From positions 1,364,001 through 1,428,000 of the forward strand of contig NZ_CP084061.1 in assembly GCF_020215665.1 (NCBI RefSeq): 64,000 bases of DNA, written 5' to 3'. Under the pieces are notes generated by a model that did no database searches, was not told where the DNA came from, and worked only from the letters and a program-made list of their open reading frames with translations. The position numbers and the translations under genes were made by a program. This document shows positions 34,526 to 43,921 of the stretch, in pieces. Positions within the stretch are counted from its first letter, which is position 1. The number at the start of each line of letters is the position of its first letter. This stretch comes from Blautia parvula. Its GTDB lineage: Bacteria; Bacillota; Clostridia; Lachnospirales; Lachnospiraceae.

Positions 34526-34553
34526 TGTAACCATTTATGTTATATTAAAGTCT
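34526..34553 (+). promoter_or_regulatory. Candidate ECF-type promoter
   Basis: TGTAAC (34526-34531) and GTCT (34550-34553) separated by 18 bp resemble the AAC/CGTC boxes of ECF sigma factors, about 55 bp before the sigma gene. Autoregulation is common in this class. The spacing is slightly long. A TATAAT at 34560-34565 could instead belong to a sigma-A promoter. Confidence 0.4.
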
Positions 34554-34604
34554 AATCAGTATAATCATCATGCATGAATGAAAACTGACGTGGGAGGAAA
34601 ATGT

Positions 34605-35135
34605 GTGGACAAAGAAAAAATGGCGAAAAAAGCCATGCGCGGAGATACAAAAGCCTATGGAGAGCTGATTCATCTATATCAGGAATATTTATACAGTGTC
34701 GCCTTTCTGCATGTAAAAAATGAACAGACTGCACTGGACATGGTTTCCGAATGTATCATAAAAGGCTACGAAAACATAGGCCGTCTGCGGGAACCGAAAT
34801 ACTTCCGAACCTGGATGACAAGAATCCTGTTAAATGCCATAAACGACTATTACAGGAAAAACCCAGTATGCGCCGTATATGAAGACGCCTGTCTGGCAAT
34901 AACAGAAAGCCCGAATGCGGGCATATCACCGGAGGAAAAAATAGATTTATACCAGGCAGTGGACGCTCTTCCGCCGCGTTACAAAACGATCATTATCCTG
35001 CAGTATTTTGAGAACCTGAAAATAAGTGAGATTGCCTTTGCCCTGGACATCCCGGAAGGCTCCGTAAAAGCTTATTCCCACAGGGCTAAGGAAAAGCTCA
35101 GACAATATCTGAAGGAGGACTACCTGTATGTATGA
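34605..35135 (+). CDS. ECF-type RNA polymerase sigma factor
   Basis: 176 aa with sigma region 2 (DTKAYGELIHLYQEYLYSVAFLHVKNEQTALDMVSE) and region 4 (LPPRYKTIIILQYFENLKISEIAFALDIPEGSVKAYSHRAKEKLR). I choose a GTG start at 34605, because GGGAGG lies 7 nt upstream; the in-frame ATG at 34578 has none. It overlaps the next gene, a DUF4179 membrane protein, by 8 bp, the usual arrangement for an ECF factor and its anti-sigma factor. Target genes are unknown. Confidence 0.92.
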   Translation: MDKEKMAKKAMRGDTKAYGELIHLYQEYLYSVAFLHVKNEQTALDMVSECIIKGYENIGRLREPKYFRTWMTRILLNAINDYYRKNPVCAVYEDACLAITESPNAGISPEEKIDLYQAVDALPPRYKTIIILQYFENLKISEIAFALDIPEGSVKAYSHRAKEKLRQYLKEDYLYV

Positions 35136-36327
35136 AGATAACAGAATAAAAATACCGGAAGAACTGGGGCAGGTTGTTGAAAACAGTCTCCGGAAAGTCA
35201 AGAAAATTCACAGGCGAAAGGTATTCTGCAAAGTCTGTCTCACCGCCGGTGCCTGTGCCGCTGCCATTACGCTTCTGCTTGTATGGGGGTTCAAAAATCC
35301 TGTAATGGCCAGTAAGCTGCCTGCCATCGGACATTTGTTCTCCCAAATCGAAAAGGACGTCAGCTACAAAGGAAATTTCAGCTCCAAGGCCAATATTCTG
35401 CTGCCGGAGGATAAAGGCAGCCGGACAGACTCCCCTTATATACAGGAATCTAATGGAATCACCATCTCCGTCACTGAGACATACTGCAATAATCTGGCCG
35501 TCTACCTGGCTGTGGAGATTTATAATGAAGAAGCATTTCCCGATGACTTTATGGCTACAAAATATGATGAAAACTATATTGACGGATATGATGTACTTCG
35601 TATGGACAGCATTGACACCTTCAGTTTCGACAGTCCCAAAAGTTCTTATGAACCGTTTCAGATACAGGGGAATTATAAGGATGCGCATACCTTTATAGGA
35701 ATCATACGTGCAGAGACCGGAGCTGCCAATTTCCGCCTGGAACAGGATACTGAGGTGCCTGAAACCTTCCAGTATGAACTGAATATCAGCAGTTTATCTG
35801 GCTATATTTACAGTGGCTGGGTCGAGGATACCTACATCGATCCCGTGACAGGGGAGGAAGGGATCTGCAGACACTTAGACGGACAGGAATCCAAAGTTTA
35901 CAAGGGTAACTGGAACTTCAAATTTGATCTTAAAATCGACCCGGCACAGATACAGACAGTCACTTTAAATGACGTGAATGACAAAGGAGTCGGCATTAAG
36001 GAGGTTGTTAAAACGCCCTTCGAGATAACTGCCACTTACGTTCATCCGGAAGGTACGAAAGCATACGACTATGCTCTTGTCATCTGTGACGCCAACGGCG
36101 ATTTCCTGGATTTCCAGGGAGAAAATACAAGAAATACATACCAGACTTATGAGCGGAATACGGATACGGTCTCGATTTTTCTCTTTGAAAACGAACAATT
36201 CTGGTCAGGGCTGGTGCAGTATTATTGGGCTGAGGACTACGAAACAAAACGGAAAACGAAAACTTTTGCGGAATATTTAGAGGAACATGCCCTTTACAGC
36301 ACGCATGTGGATTTCACAGATAAGTAG
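35128..36327 (+). CDS. DUF4179 membrane protein, probable anti-sigma factor
   Basis: 399 aa. A short basic cytoplasmic N-terminus (1-35) precedes one membrane helix (about 36-54, VCLTAGACAAAITLLLVWG). The large extracellular part begins with the DUF4179 segment (NPVMASKLPAIGHLFSQIEKDV) and then reads as beta-rich with ITISVTETYCNNLAVYLAVEI. Its start overlaps the sigma gene by 8 bp. The topology fits an anti-sigma factor that senses the outside; binding to the sigma factor is inferred from family and context. Confidence 0.85.
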   Translation: MYEDNRIKIPEELGQVVENSLRKVKKIHRRKVFCKVCLTAGACAAAITLLLVWGFKNPVMASKLPAIGHLFSQIEKDVSYKGNFSSKANILLPEDKGSRTDSPYIQESNGITISVTETYCNNLAVYLAVEIYNEEAFPDDFMATKYDENYIDGYDVLRMDSIDTFSFDSPKSSYEPFQIQGNYKDAHTFIGIIRAETGAANFRLEQDTEVPETFQYELNISSLSGYIYSGWVEDTYIDPVTGEEGICRHLDGQESKVYKGNWNFKFDLKIDPAQIQTVTLNDVNDKGVGIKEVVKTPFEITATYVHPEGTKAYDYALVICDANGDFLDFQGENTRNTYQTYERNTDTVSIFLFENEQFWSGLVQYYWAEDYETKRKTKTFAEYLEEHALYSTHVDFTDK

Positions 36328-36352
36328 GAACGGCTGTCCGCAGACGAAAACA

Positions 36353-36405
36353 GAAGCATGTCAGGATTCCTGTATCATCAGGTATTTCCCGGCATGCTTC
36401 TTCTT
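36353..36405 (+). terminator. Terminator after the DUF4179 gene
   Basis: 8-bp stem GAAGCATG/CATGCTTC with a long loop, followed by TTCTT. It lies 25 bp after the stop at 36327. The stretch to 36526 shows nothing else. Confidence 0.6.
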
Positions 36406-36526
36406 AATAGAAAAATCTTCTTATCCCTGCAGCAAATCTCTTGCTTCCGACTCATCATGGGCAACATCCCTGAGACCATAATGTTCCGGTGTTGCTCTTG
36501 CAGGAACCACCATACTGTCCTGCCAG

Positions 36527-37360
36527 CTATATACCGACATTCCCGCTGTTTCTTCCCAACCCTGTATTCTCTGTGGGAAGCCATTCCATGGCACGTTTGA
36601 TATAAGTATCCCAGAAATCCCATTCATGAGCTCCTGCACCGCTTTCATATACTGCATTCACCCCGTTTTCTTTCAGAAAATGATACATATCCAGATTAAC
36701 GTCTCTCAGGCCGTCCTGTTCTCCGCATGCTATGTACACTTCAGGAAATTCTGCGTGCTCTTCTTTTATTCGTCTGACGAGATATTTGGGGTTATTCTCA
36801 CTTTCAGCCACTTGATCAAGATTTCCCCAGATGCTCTCTGCGTAATCTCTTCTTTCAAGCACATTTACGGTATCGTTTGTCCTGTGGGGCAGCTCCTCTA
36901 TCAGGAACGCTCCGGAAAGAGACACAATATATCCGAATGTCTCATGATACTTCAGCCCGTTTAGCAAAGCTCCGGCTCCGCCCATTGACAGGCCGCCGAT
37001 AAAGGTATCTTCCTTTTTTCTTGAAAGAGGAAACATTTTCCGGGTCAACTCCACTAACTCTTTTCCCACAAACTTCCCGTAATTGTTCATGGCTTCCGGG
37101 TGATCCACATAAAAAGAATTATCTCCTGAAGGCATGACCACCGCCAGATCGTGCTCTTCCGCATACCGCATGATCTTAGTCCCTGTCACCCAATCCATAT
37201 AGTTTCCGAAGATTCCGTGGAGCAGGTAAAGCGTTTTGTATGGTTTCTCCTCTCTGGCCGGCATTCCCGGCATCTGCTGCTTGTCTGCCGGCAGGATCAC
37301 ATTCACCGGAACTGTACGCATTAAATTTTGTGATAATAAATTCATTTGGATAAAAGCCAT
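36527..37360 (-). CDS. esterase family alpha/beta hydrolase
   Basis: 277 aa, of the esterase-D/FrmB-like family. The nucleophile is in GGLSMGG (Ser near residue 144), an oxyanion-type YLLHGIFGNYMDW lies near residue 50, and the likely His is in GAHEWDFWD near the C-terminus. No signal peptide, so cytoplasmic. Such proteins cleave acetyl or feruloyl esters from plant sugars or detoxify S-formyl thiols. Single gene, so substrate is open. Confidence 0.9.
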   Translation of the reverse strand: MAFIQMNLLSQNLMRTVPVNVILPADKQQMPGMPAREEKPYKTLYLLHGIFGNYMDWVTGTKIMRYAEEHDLAVVMPSGDNSFYVDHPEAMNNYGKFVGKELVELTRKMFPLSRKKEDTFIGGLSMGGAGALLNGLKYHETFGYIVSLSGAFLIEELPHRTNDTVNVLERRDYAESIWGNLDQVAESENNPKYLVRRIKEEHAEFPEVYIACGEQDGLRDVNLDMYHFLKENGVNAVYESGAGAHEWDFWDTYIKRAMEWLPTENTGLGRNSGNVGI

Positions 37361-37471
37361 GATCTGTTTTCTCCTTTTGTTAAATTTGATGTGCGGGTAC
37401 TGGAACTCCTTAAATTATATCTAATTGTACCTCAAAAGTTCCCGTATGGCATTTGGGATCAGCAGAACCCC

Positions 37472-37822
37472 TCATGTTCTTAATATTTTATCCATTGCCT
37501 TTCCTCTTGCAAGTTCATCGATCAGTTTATCAAGGTATCTGATTTCCTGCATAAGGGGTTCCTCAATCTCCTCCACTCTGATACCGCATACGGTTCCTTT
37601 GATCAATTTTCTGTTCGGATTCATATTCGGCGCATTTTCAAAAAAGGCGGCATAAGTTATGGGATTCTCAGTCATCGCATCGATTTCGTCATGACTGTAT
37701 CCTGTGAGCCAGCAGATGATTTCATCCACTTCTTCTTTCTGCCGTCCTTTTTTCAGTGCTTTATTGACCAGAAGCGAATAAATCTTTGAAAAACTCATCT
37801 GATATACTTTATCGTTATTCAT
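37472..37822 (-). CDS. DUF2200 family protein
   Basis: 116 aa, whole length matching the DUF2200 pattern: [82 protein letters not shown]. Function unknown in the family. All-helical appearance with a conserved central Asn-Pro-Asn-Arg. It starts behind GGAGGACACG. No operon partner. Confidence 0.88.
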   Translation of the reverse strand: MNNDKVYQMSFSKIYSLLVNKALKKGRQKEEVDEIICWLTGYSHDEIDAMTENPITYAAFFENAPNMNPNRKLIKGTVCGIRVEEIEEPLMQEIRYLDKLIDELARGKAMDKILRT

Positions 37823-37912
37823 TGGCGTGTCCTCCGCATTTATGATTCCCTGATTTCAGGATTTTCTGCTTCTTCCGGAGCGTGTTTAAAAAATCGCTTT
37901 CGGCAGGCTGTA

Positions 37913-38224
37913 TCAGTCCAGATGGAACAGAGGTTTTAAGTCCACGGAAACCGGGCTGTTGTCAGGATTTGTCTCCATAATATCCGCCATAAAATCCCAC
38001 CATTTCCGATTGATCACAGTGTCTGCCCCTTTTGCCCATAGTTCTTCATTATCAATTTCTATGTACCCAAATAAGGTAAGGGTCTCACGGTCCAGAAAAA
38101 TAGAGTAATTCTTACCTCCATGGGTGTGGATCATCTCTCTCATTTCAGGCCAGAGTTCATTATGGCGTCTCTCATATTCCTCCTCAAAGCCGGGATATAG
38201 TTTCATTTTAAATGCTTTATACAT
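37913..38224 (-). CDS. rhaM: L-rhamnose mutarotase
   Basis: 103 aa. It converts alpha- and beta-L-rhamnose. The catalytic His lies in RRHNELWPEM (about residue 18), with YSIFLD and the KWWDFMADIMETNPDNSP segment binding the sugar. The start is set at 38224, where the family usually begins (MYKAFKMKLYPG). There are no other rhamnose genes nearby; the FGGY kinase at 63.6 kb is distant. It diverges from the aldo/keto reductase gene. Confidence 0.92.
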   Translation of the reverse strand: MYKAFKMKLYPGFEEEYERRHNELWPEMREMIHTHGGKNYSIFLDRETLTLFGYIEIDNEELWAKGADTVINRKWWDFMADIMETNPDNSPVSVDLKPLFHLD

Positions 38225-38463
38225 GTTTTTTCCTCCCAATCATCACTGAAACTTTTTATCAGTTGTAAACAGGATTTCCGTAAAACAGCCCTGCAGCTGA
38301 CTATCTCCATTATACTTTTCTTTCACCGGAAAAGCCATACCCATTGACAGGACTTCAGGAAATTTTTATAATAACGTTACTGTTTACACTGTGCCCGGCA
38401 ATACGCTCCCCGATGCACAGATATAACAATACGCTGCTTCACACAGCGGGAAAGAAGGAAAAT

Positions 38464-39456
38464 ATGAAGACACTCTCTATTGGAAAATCAGATATATGCT
38501 CTCCATACATCGCCATGGGAACCTGGGCCATCGGCGGCGGTACCTGGTGGGGTGAAAACGATGATGCCCTCTCCATCCGTACCATTTCGGAGGCCATGGA
38601 GCATGGGATTCTCTGGTTTGATACAGCTCCGGTCTACGGCATCGGCCACAGCGAGGAGGTTGTGGGAAAAGCCCTGAAGGGAAAACGTGACAAAGTTCTG
38701 CTCTCTACCAAATGCGGACTGGAATGGGATTATGAAACACCCTGTTTCCACAAAGTCATGGAAGGCCGTAAGGTATACCGGGACCTGTCCCCCAAAGGCA
38801 TCCGCAAAAATCTGGAGGACAGCCTGCGCCGCCTGCAGACAGATTATATTGATATCTACTACACCCACTGGCAGTCTCCGGACTTCGCCCTCTATCCTCT
38901 GGAAGAGACCGTAGGCGTACTGATGGATTTGAAAAAAGAAGGGAAAATCCGTGCCATCGGAGCTTCCAATGTAAACGCGGATATCGTCCGCCAATACTGC
39001 CGTTTTGGGCAGCTTGATGTGATTCAGGAAAAATACAGCATTGTGGATACCCGCATTGCCTCGGAACTGGTCCCTGTATGTGAAGAAAACCAGGTGTCCA
39101 TCCAGGCCTACTCTCCTCTGGAACAGGGACTGCTGACCGGTAAGGTGACTATGGATACAGTGCTCTCTTCCACGGATGTGAGAAATAAAAACCGTTTCTG
39201 GAAACCTGAAAACAGAAAGCTCATTCTTGATATGATGGAGAAATGGACGCCCCTTACGGAAAAATACGGCTGTTCCCCGGCAAACCTGGTCATTCGTTAT
39301 ACCGCTTCTGCTATAAATAACCTGAACATCCTGTGCGGCGCCCGGAAACCGGAACAGATTCTTGATAATGCCAAAGCCCTGGAACTGCAGTTACAGGAGG
39401 ATGATATTCGCCGGATGACAACAATGCTCGATGAAGTCCGCAGTCATCTTATCTGA
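38464..39456 (+). CDS. aldo/keto reductase
   Basis: 330 aa NADPH-dependent TIM-barrel reductase. The tetrad is present: D in FDTAPVYG, Y in the same motif, K in STKCGL and H in YYTHWQSPD. The C-terminal cofactor-binding part includes CGARKPEQILDNAKAL. I start it at 38464, behind GAAGGA; the longer frame from 38344 overlaps the promoter region. It is close to sugar-modifying AKRs. Divergent from rhaM, so a role with a deoxysugar is possible but not shown. Confidence 0.93.
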   Translation: MKTLSIGKSDICSPYIAMGTWAIGGGTWWGENDDALSIRTISEAMEHGILWFDTAPVYGIGHSEEVVGKALKGKRDKVLLSTKCGLEWDYETPCFHKVMEGRKVYRDLSPKGIRKNLEDSLRRLQTDYIDIYYTHWQSPDFALYPLEETVGVLMDLKKEGKIRAIGASNVNADIVRQYCRFGQLDVIQEKYSIVDTRIASELVPVCEENQVSIQAYSPLEQGLLTGKVTMDTVLSSTDVRNKNRFWKPENRKLILDMMEKWTPLTEKYGCSPANLVIRYTASAINNLNILCGARKPEQILDNAKALELQLQEDDIRRMTTMLDEVRSHLI

Positions 39457-39465
39457 CTTTCTTAC

Positions 39466-39492
39466 AAAAGGGGATGTGCACCGCACATCCCC
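39466..39492 (-). terminator. Terminator of the ABC exporter operon
   Basis: Perfect 10-bp stem GGGGATGTGC/GCACATCCCC with a 3-nt loop; on the minus strand it is followed by TTTTGTAAG. Confidence 0.88.
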
Positions 39493-39547
39493 TATCCGTC
39501 TGTTAGCAAAGACAGATACGTCAAATGCTGCCCCTTCTATCTATTCT

Positions 39548-41479
39548 TTATGCCGTCTCCTCCGCAAAATTCCCTGTGTACAACTGATAATACTTCCCTT
39601 TCTCCTCCATGAGCTGGTCATGGGTTCCTCTCTCGATGATCCTTCCCTGTTCCAGGACCATAATACAGTCAGAATTCCGCACCGTTGACAGCCTGTGGGC
39701 GATGACAAAGGTAGTTCTGCCTTTCATCAGCCGGTCCATACCCTGCTGCACCAGTGTCTCCGTCCTGGTATCAATGGAGGAAGTTGCCTCATCCAGTATA
39801 AGCACAGGCGGGTCAGCCACAGCGGCCCGCGCGATCGCCAGAAGCTGCCTCTGGCCCTGGCTTAAATTGGAGCCGTCCCCGGTGAGCATGGTGTCATATC
39901 CATCCGGCAGACGTCGGATGAAACCATCTGCGTTTGCCAGTTTTGCCGCTGCCCTGCACTCCTCATCCGAAGCCTTCAGGCGGCCATAGCGGATATTTTC
40001 CATTACGGTTCCTGTGAACAGGTGGGTATCCTGAAGCACCATGCCGAGAGAACGCCGCAGGTCGGATTTTCTGATCTTATTGATGTTGATATTGTCATAT
40101 CTTATCTTTCCATCCTGTATATCATAGAAACGGTTGATCAGGTTGGTGATCGTCGTCTTACCTGCACCGGTGCTTCCCACAAATGCAATCTTCTGTCCCG
40201 GTGTGGCAAAAAGTTTGATATTGTGCAGCACGATCTTATCGTCATTATATCCGAAATCCACATCATTGAAGGTGACATCCCCCTCAAGCCTCTGATAGGT
40301 CACGGTCCCCTCCGCCTTGTGCGGATGCCTCCATGCCCATATACCGGTCCGCTTTTCGCTCTCTGTAAGGCTGCCGTCCGGCTGTTCTTCTGCGTTGACC
40401 AGCTCCACATAACCGTTATCCACCTCCGGCTCTGCGTCTAAAAGCCTGAAGACACGGTCCGCGCCTGCCATGGCCATAACGATACTGTTCATCTGCTGGC
40501 TGATCTGTGTGACAGGCTGTGTAAAGTTCTTATTCAGTGACAGGAAGGATACCAGGGTTCCAAGCGTCAGCCCGGTAAATCCCTTCAGGGCCAGGACCGC
40601 GCCCAGTACGGCACAGAGCACATAGCTGATGTTGCCCAGGTTGCTGTTCACCGGCATCATGATATTGGCAAATGTGTTGGCCTTATCTGCACTGTCACGA
40701 AGCTCCTCGTTCAGCTTTCTGAAGTCCTTTACACTCTTCTCCTCATGGCAGAACACTTTTACTACCTTCTGGCCCTCCATCATTTCCTCAATATAACCAT
40801 TTACCCGGCCCAGGTTCCTCTGCTGCTCACCGAAATATTTGCCGGATTTGCCGCTTAACTTTTTCGTGGTGACCATCATGATCCCGACCATCACCAGTGT
40901 CAAGAGGGTCATGGGGATATCCAACACGATCATGCTGGTAAATGTGATCACGATCGTCACCGCTGAGTTGACCACCTGGGGAATACTCTGGCTGATCAGC
41001 TGGCGGAGGGTATCCACGTCATTGGTATAGACAGACATAATATCCCCGTGGGCATGGGTATCAAAAAACTTGATGGGCAGAGACTCCATATGTGTAAACA
41101 GATCCACACGCAGGTGTCTCAAAGTTCCCTGGCTGATGTATACCATGATCCGGTTGTAGGCAAATGCACACAGCACCCCCACCGCGTAGATCCCGATCAG
41201 CGTAAGAAGCGCCTTTTTCAGCGGCCCGAAATCAGGATTCGATGCTTTGGTCATGGGAATGATATATTCATCGATCAATTTCTGCATAAACAGGGTTCCG
41301 CTCAGGGTAGCCAGCGCTGTAGCTACAATACAGACCACTACCACAGCGAAAAGCCATTTATAATTTTTCATCATATATCCCAGCGTCCGCTTCAGGATCT
41401 TTCCCGCATTGTCCACCTTGGGTCTGGGACCGCGGACGTTCATGCCCGGGCCTTTTACTGCCTTTACATTTTCTGCCAT
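39548..41479 (-). CDS. ABC exporter half-transporter with canonical ATPase site
   Basis: 643 aa: six membrane segments (about 40-360) then an ATPase domain. Walker A is GSTGAGKTT, the signature LSQGQRQLL, and Walker B VLILDEATSSID with the catalytic Glu. An unusual insertion of about 50 residues (NAEEQPDGSLTESEKRTGIWAWRHP) sits just before the ATPase domain. It overlaps the start of its partner's stop by one base at 41479. It pairs with the 587-aa protein to form a heterodimer. Multidrug or lipid/peptide export is the usual role under MarR control. Confidence 0.93.
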   Translation of the reverse strand: MAENVKAVKGPGMNVRGPRPKVDNAGKILKRTLGYMMKNYKWLFAVVVVCIVATALATLSGTLFMQKLIDEYIIPMTKASNPDFGPLKKALLTLIGIYAVGVLCAFAYNRIMVYISQGTLRHLRVDLFTHMESLPIKFFDTHAHGDIMSVYTNDVDTLRQLISQSIPQVVNSAVTIVITFTSMIVLDIPMTLLTLVMVGIMMVTTKKLSGKSGKYFGEQQRNLGRVNGYIEEMMEGQKVVKVFCHEEKSVKDFRKLNEELRDSADKANTFANIMMPVNSNLGNISYVLCAVLGAVLALKGFTGLTLGTLVSFLSLNKNFTQPVTQISQQMNSIVMAMAGADRVFRLLDAEPEVDNGYVELVNAEEQPDGSLTESEKRTGIWAWRHPHKAEGTVTYQRLEGDVTFNDVDFGYNDDKIVLHNIKLFATPGQKIAFVGSTGAGKTTITNLINRFYDIQDGKIRYDNININKIRKSDLRRSLGMVLQDTHLFTGTVMENIRYGRLKASDEECRAAAKLANADGFIRRLPDGYDTMLTGDGSNLSQGQRQLLAIARAAVADPPVLILDEATSSIDTRTETLVQQGMDRLMKGRTTFVIAHRLSTVRNSDCIMVLEQGRIIERGTHDQLMEEKGKYYQLYTGNFAEETA

Positions 41480-43242
41480 TATGCTGCACCTCCTGTCTTC
41501 TTTCCGGCCTGGTCAAAGTCTCCGCCGCCTTTGATCTGTGTCTCATAAATCTCCTTATAAATATTGTTATTGGCCAGCAGATTCTCGTGTGTATCGAATC
41601 CGTTTACCCTTCCGTCATCCAGGACCAGGATTCTGTCCGCGTCCTGCACACTGGAAATCCTCTGGGCAATGATCAGCTTGGTGGTTCCCGGAATTGCCTT
41701 GGCAAAAGCATCTCTGATCTTCGCGTCTGTGGCAGTGTCCACGGCGCTGGTGGAATCATCCAGGATCAGTACCTTTGGTTTTTTCAGCAGCGCCCTGGCA
41801 ATACAGAGCCTCTGTTTCTGGCCGCCGGACACGTTGGTCCCTCCTTGTTCGATGTAGGTCTCGTATTTGTCAGGGAACTGCTCAATAAATTCATCTGCAC
41901 AGGCCTGGCGGCATGCTTCCACGCATTCCTCCTCAGTGGCCTGTTCATTTCCCCATCTCAGGTTATCCAGTATGGTGCCTGAGAAGAGGACATTCTTCTG
42001 AAGCACCACAGCCACCTGATTTCTCAGCTCCTCCATGTCATAGCTCCTCACATCCTTGCCGCCTACGGATACAGTCCCTCCCGTCACGTCGTAGAGACGG
42101 CTTATGAGATTCACAAGACTTGATTTTCCGCATCCGGTTCCGCCGATGATTCCCACGGTCTCCCCTGCTTTGATATGCAGGTCAATGTCTGTCAGTGTCT
42201 CTTTGCCGCTGCCGTGTTTGTAGGAAAAATTCACATGGTCAAAATCAATTCTGCCGTCCGGTATCACAGGATCAGGATTCTCCGGATTGACCAGATCCGC
42301 CTGATCATTCAGGACTTCGGCGATACGTCTGCCGCTTGCCGCACTCATAGTCACCATGACGAATATCATGGAGAGCATCATAAGGGACATGAGGATTCCC
42401 ATAATATAACTGAACATGGAAGTCAGCTCACCTGTTGTCAGATCCCCCACAACAATGAATTTTGCTCCGAACCAGGAAAGCGCAATGATACAGAAATAGA
42501 TGACAAACATCATCACCGGACCGTTCAGAGAAAGGAATTTCTCAGCTTTTACAAAGAGACGGTACAGATTGTCTGCAGCTTTTGTAAATTTTTCATTCTC
42601 ATATTCTTCCCGCACATAGGCTTTCACCACACGGATCGCAGAGACATTTTCCTGTACACTGGCATTTAATGCATCGTATTTTTTAAATACCACATCAAAT
42701 ATCTTTGTTGTCCTGCTCATGACAAAGATAAGGACTGCAGCCAGAATCACAATAGCCACCACAAAGATCAGGCTCAGCCTTACATTAATGAAAAAACACA
42801 TGAACATACTGCAGATCAGGGTAAAGGGAGCGCGCACCGCGATTCTCAGGATCATCTGGTACGCGTTCTGCACATTAGTCACGTCTGTTGTCATACGGGT
42901 GACCAGACCTGCTGTACTGTATTTGTCAATATTGGAAAAAGAAAAGGTCTGTATATTGTCATACATGGCTTCTCTCAGATTACAGGCCAGACCTGAGGAA
43001 GCGCTTGCCGCATAGCGGCCTGCCAGAACTCCGAAGAGCAGACTGAGCATGGCAAACACCAGCATGAGTGCACCGTACTGATACACCTTGGCAATGCTGC
43101 CGGCCTCAATCCCCTTATCAATGATTGCCGCTGTGATAAATGGTATCAGAACCTCCATCACCACTTCCAGGGCGGCATAAAGCGGTGTCAGCAGGGAAGC
43201 CTTCTTATACTGCTTCACCTGCGCAAGTAATGTCTTGATCAT
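41479..43242 (-). CDS. ABC exporter half-transporter with degenerate ATPase site
   Basis: 587 aa: six membrane segments, then an ATPase domain. Walker A is GGTGCGKSS and the signature VSGGQKQRL. Walker B ends LILDDSTSAVD, where the catalytic Glu is replaced by Asp. That is typical of the non-hydrolysing site in heterodimeric exporters (BmrC/D, TM287/288 type). First transporter gene after the MarR gene (13-bp gap), followed directly by its partner. The MarR protein probably represses both in response to the exported compound. Confidence 0.93.
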   Translation of the reverse strand: MIKTLLAQVKQYKKASLLTPLYAALEVVMEVLIPFITAAIIDKGIEAGSIAKVYQYGALMLVFAMLSLLFGVLAGRYAASASSGLACNLREAMYDNIQTFSFSNIDKYSTAGLVTRMTTDVTNVQNAYQMILRIAVRAPFTLICSMFMCFFINVRLSLIFVVAIVILAAVLIFVMSRTTKIFDVVFKKYDALNASVQENVSAIRVVKAYVREEYENEKFTKAADNLYRLFVKAEKFLSLNGPVMMFVIYFCIIALSWFGAKFIVVGDLTTGELTSMFSYIMGILMSLMMLSMIFVMVTMSAASGRRIAEVLNDQADLVNPENPDPVIPDGRIDFDHVNFSYKHGSGKETLTDIDLHIKAGETVGIIGGTGCGKSSLVNLISRLYDVTGGTVSVGGKDVRSYDMEELRNQVAVVLQKNVLFSGTILDNLRWGNEQATEEECVEACRQACADEFIEQFPDKYETYIEQGGTNVSGGQKQRLCIARALLKKPKVLILDDSTSAVDTATDAKIRDAFAKAIPGTTKLIIAQRISSVQDADRILVLDDGRVNGFDTHENLLANNNIYKEIYETQIKGGGDFDQAGKKTGGAA

Positions 43243-43255
43243 GTTGTAAGCCTCC

Positions 43256-43690
43256 TTATTGCTTTAAATTACTCAGCATTCGTTCCAGCAGTTCCGTCAA
43301 AAGCTGTTTTTCTCCCTCTGTAAAACCCCGGTACATACATTCCTCCAGGTCACGAAACCCCTGATCGATCTCTCCTTTCAGTTCATCTGCCCTCTCTGTA
43401 AGACGGATATGTTTCAGTCTCTCATCCGCAGGGTCCGGCACAAAACCTATGTATCCGGCATTTTTCAGCTTTTTCAGGAGAGATGACACGCTGGCTTTTG
43501 ACAGCCCCAGGGAGATATGAAGATCCCTGGCGCAGATATCCTGGTCCGCATGGTCTGTCAGGTAGCACAGCACATTGCACTGAGCCGCCGACATCCCGTG
43601 CCTGACCATCATGGAATTACCTATGGACTCCATCGTCAGATTCAGCTTTTTCAGCAGACGCATCACATTTTCGTCCTTTACCTTCTGCAT
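43256..43690 (-). CDS. MarR family transcriptional regulator
   Basis: 144 aa winged-helix regulator. The recognition region reads QDICARDLHISLGLSKASVSSLLKKLKNAGYI and the wing DPADERLKHIRLT, both typical MarR. The start at 43690 (MQKVKDENVM) has AAGGAG just upstream. It heads the operon with the two ABC exporter genes 13 bp downstream, so it likely represses exporter and self. A candidate operator, AAACTAGTTT, lies about 50 bp before its start. Confidence 0.93.
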   Translation of the reverse strand: MQKVKDENVMRLLKKLNLTMESIGNSMMVRHGMSAAQCNVLCYLTDHADQDICARDLHISLGLSKASVSSLLKKLKNAGYIGFVPDPADERLKHIRLTERADELKGEIDQGFRDLEECMYRGFTEGEKQLLTELLERMLSNLKQ

Positions 43691-43739
43691 ATTTTGTCTC
43701 CTTATCTGAAACAAGTTCGCTTGCTGACTGTTTCCTTAC

Positions 43740-43749
43740 AAACTAGTTT
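43740..43749. promoter_or_regulatory. Candidate MarR operator
   Basis: AAACTAGTTT, a 10-bp palindrome in the divergent region of the MarR and LysR genes. Nearby AGTTT/AAACA half-sites add to it. Short AT-rich palindromes are expected MarR targets, but chance is possible. Confidence 0.4.
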
Positions 43750-43921
43750 TACACCATTTTTCCTTGTATGTGAATTAGAAAAATGTTATCATTAATAAAG
43801 TATATTAATTAATATATCTGGGTTCTTTTTATTATAAGAAGCACAGCCCGCCGGACCGGTACACGCAGACACATCTGTCCGGTCTGTAACACGGGAAATA
43901 TCTGCAGAGAAAGGAATTTTT

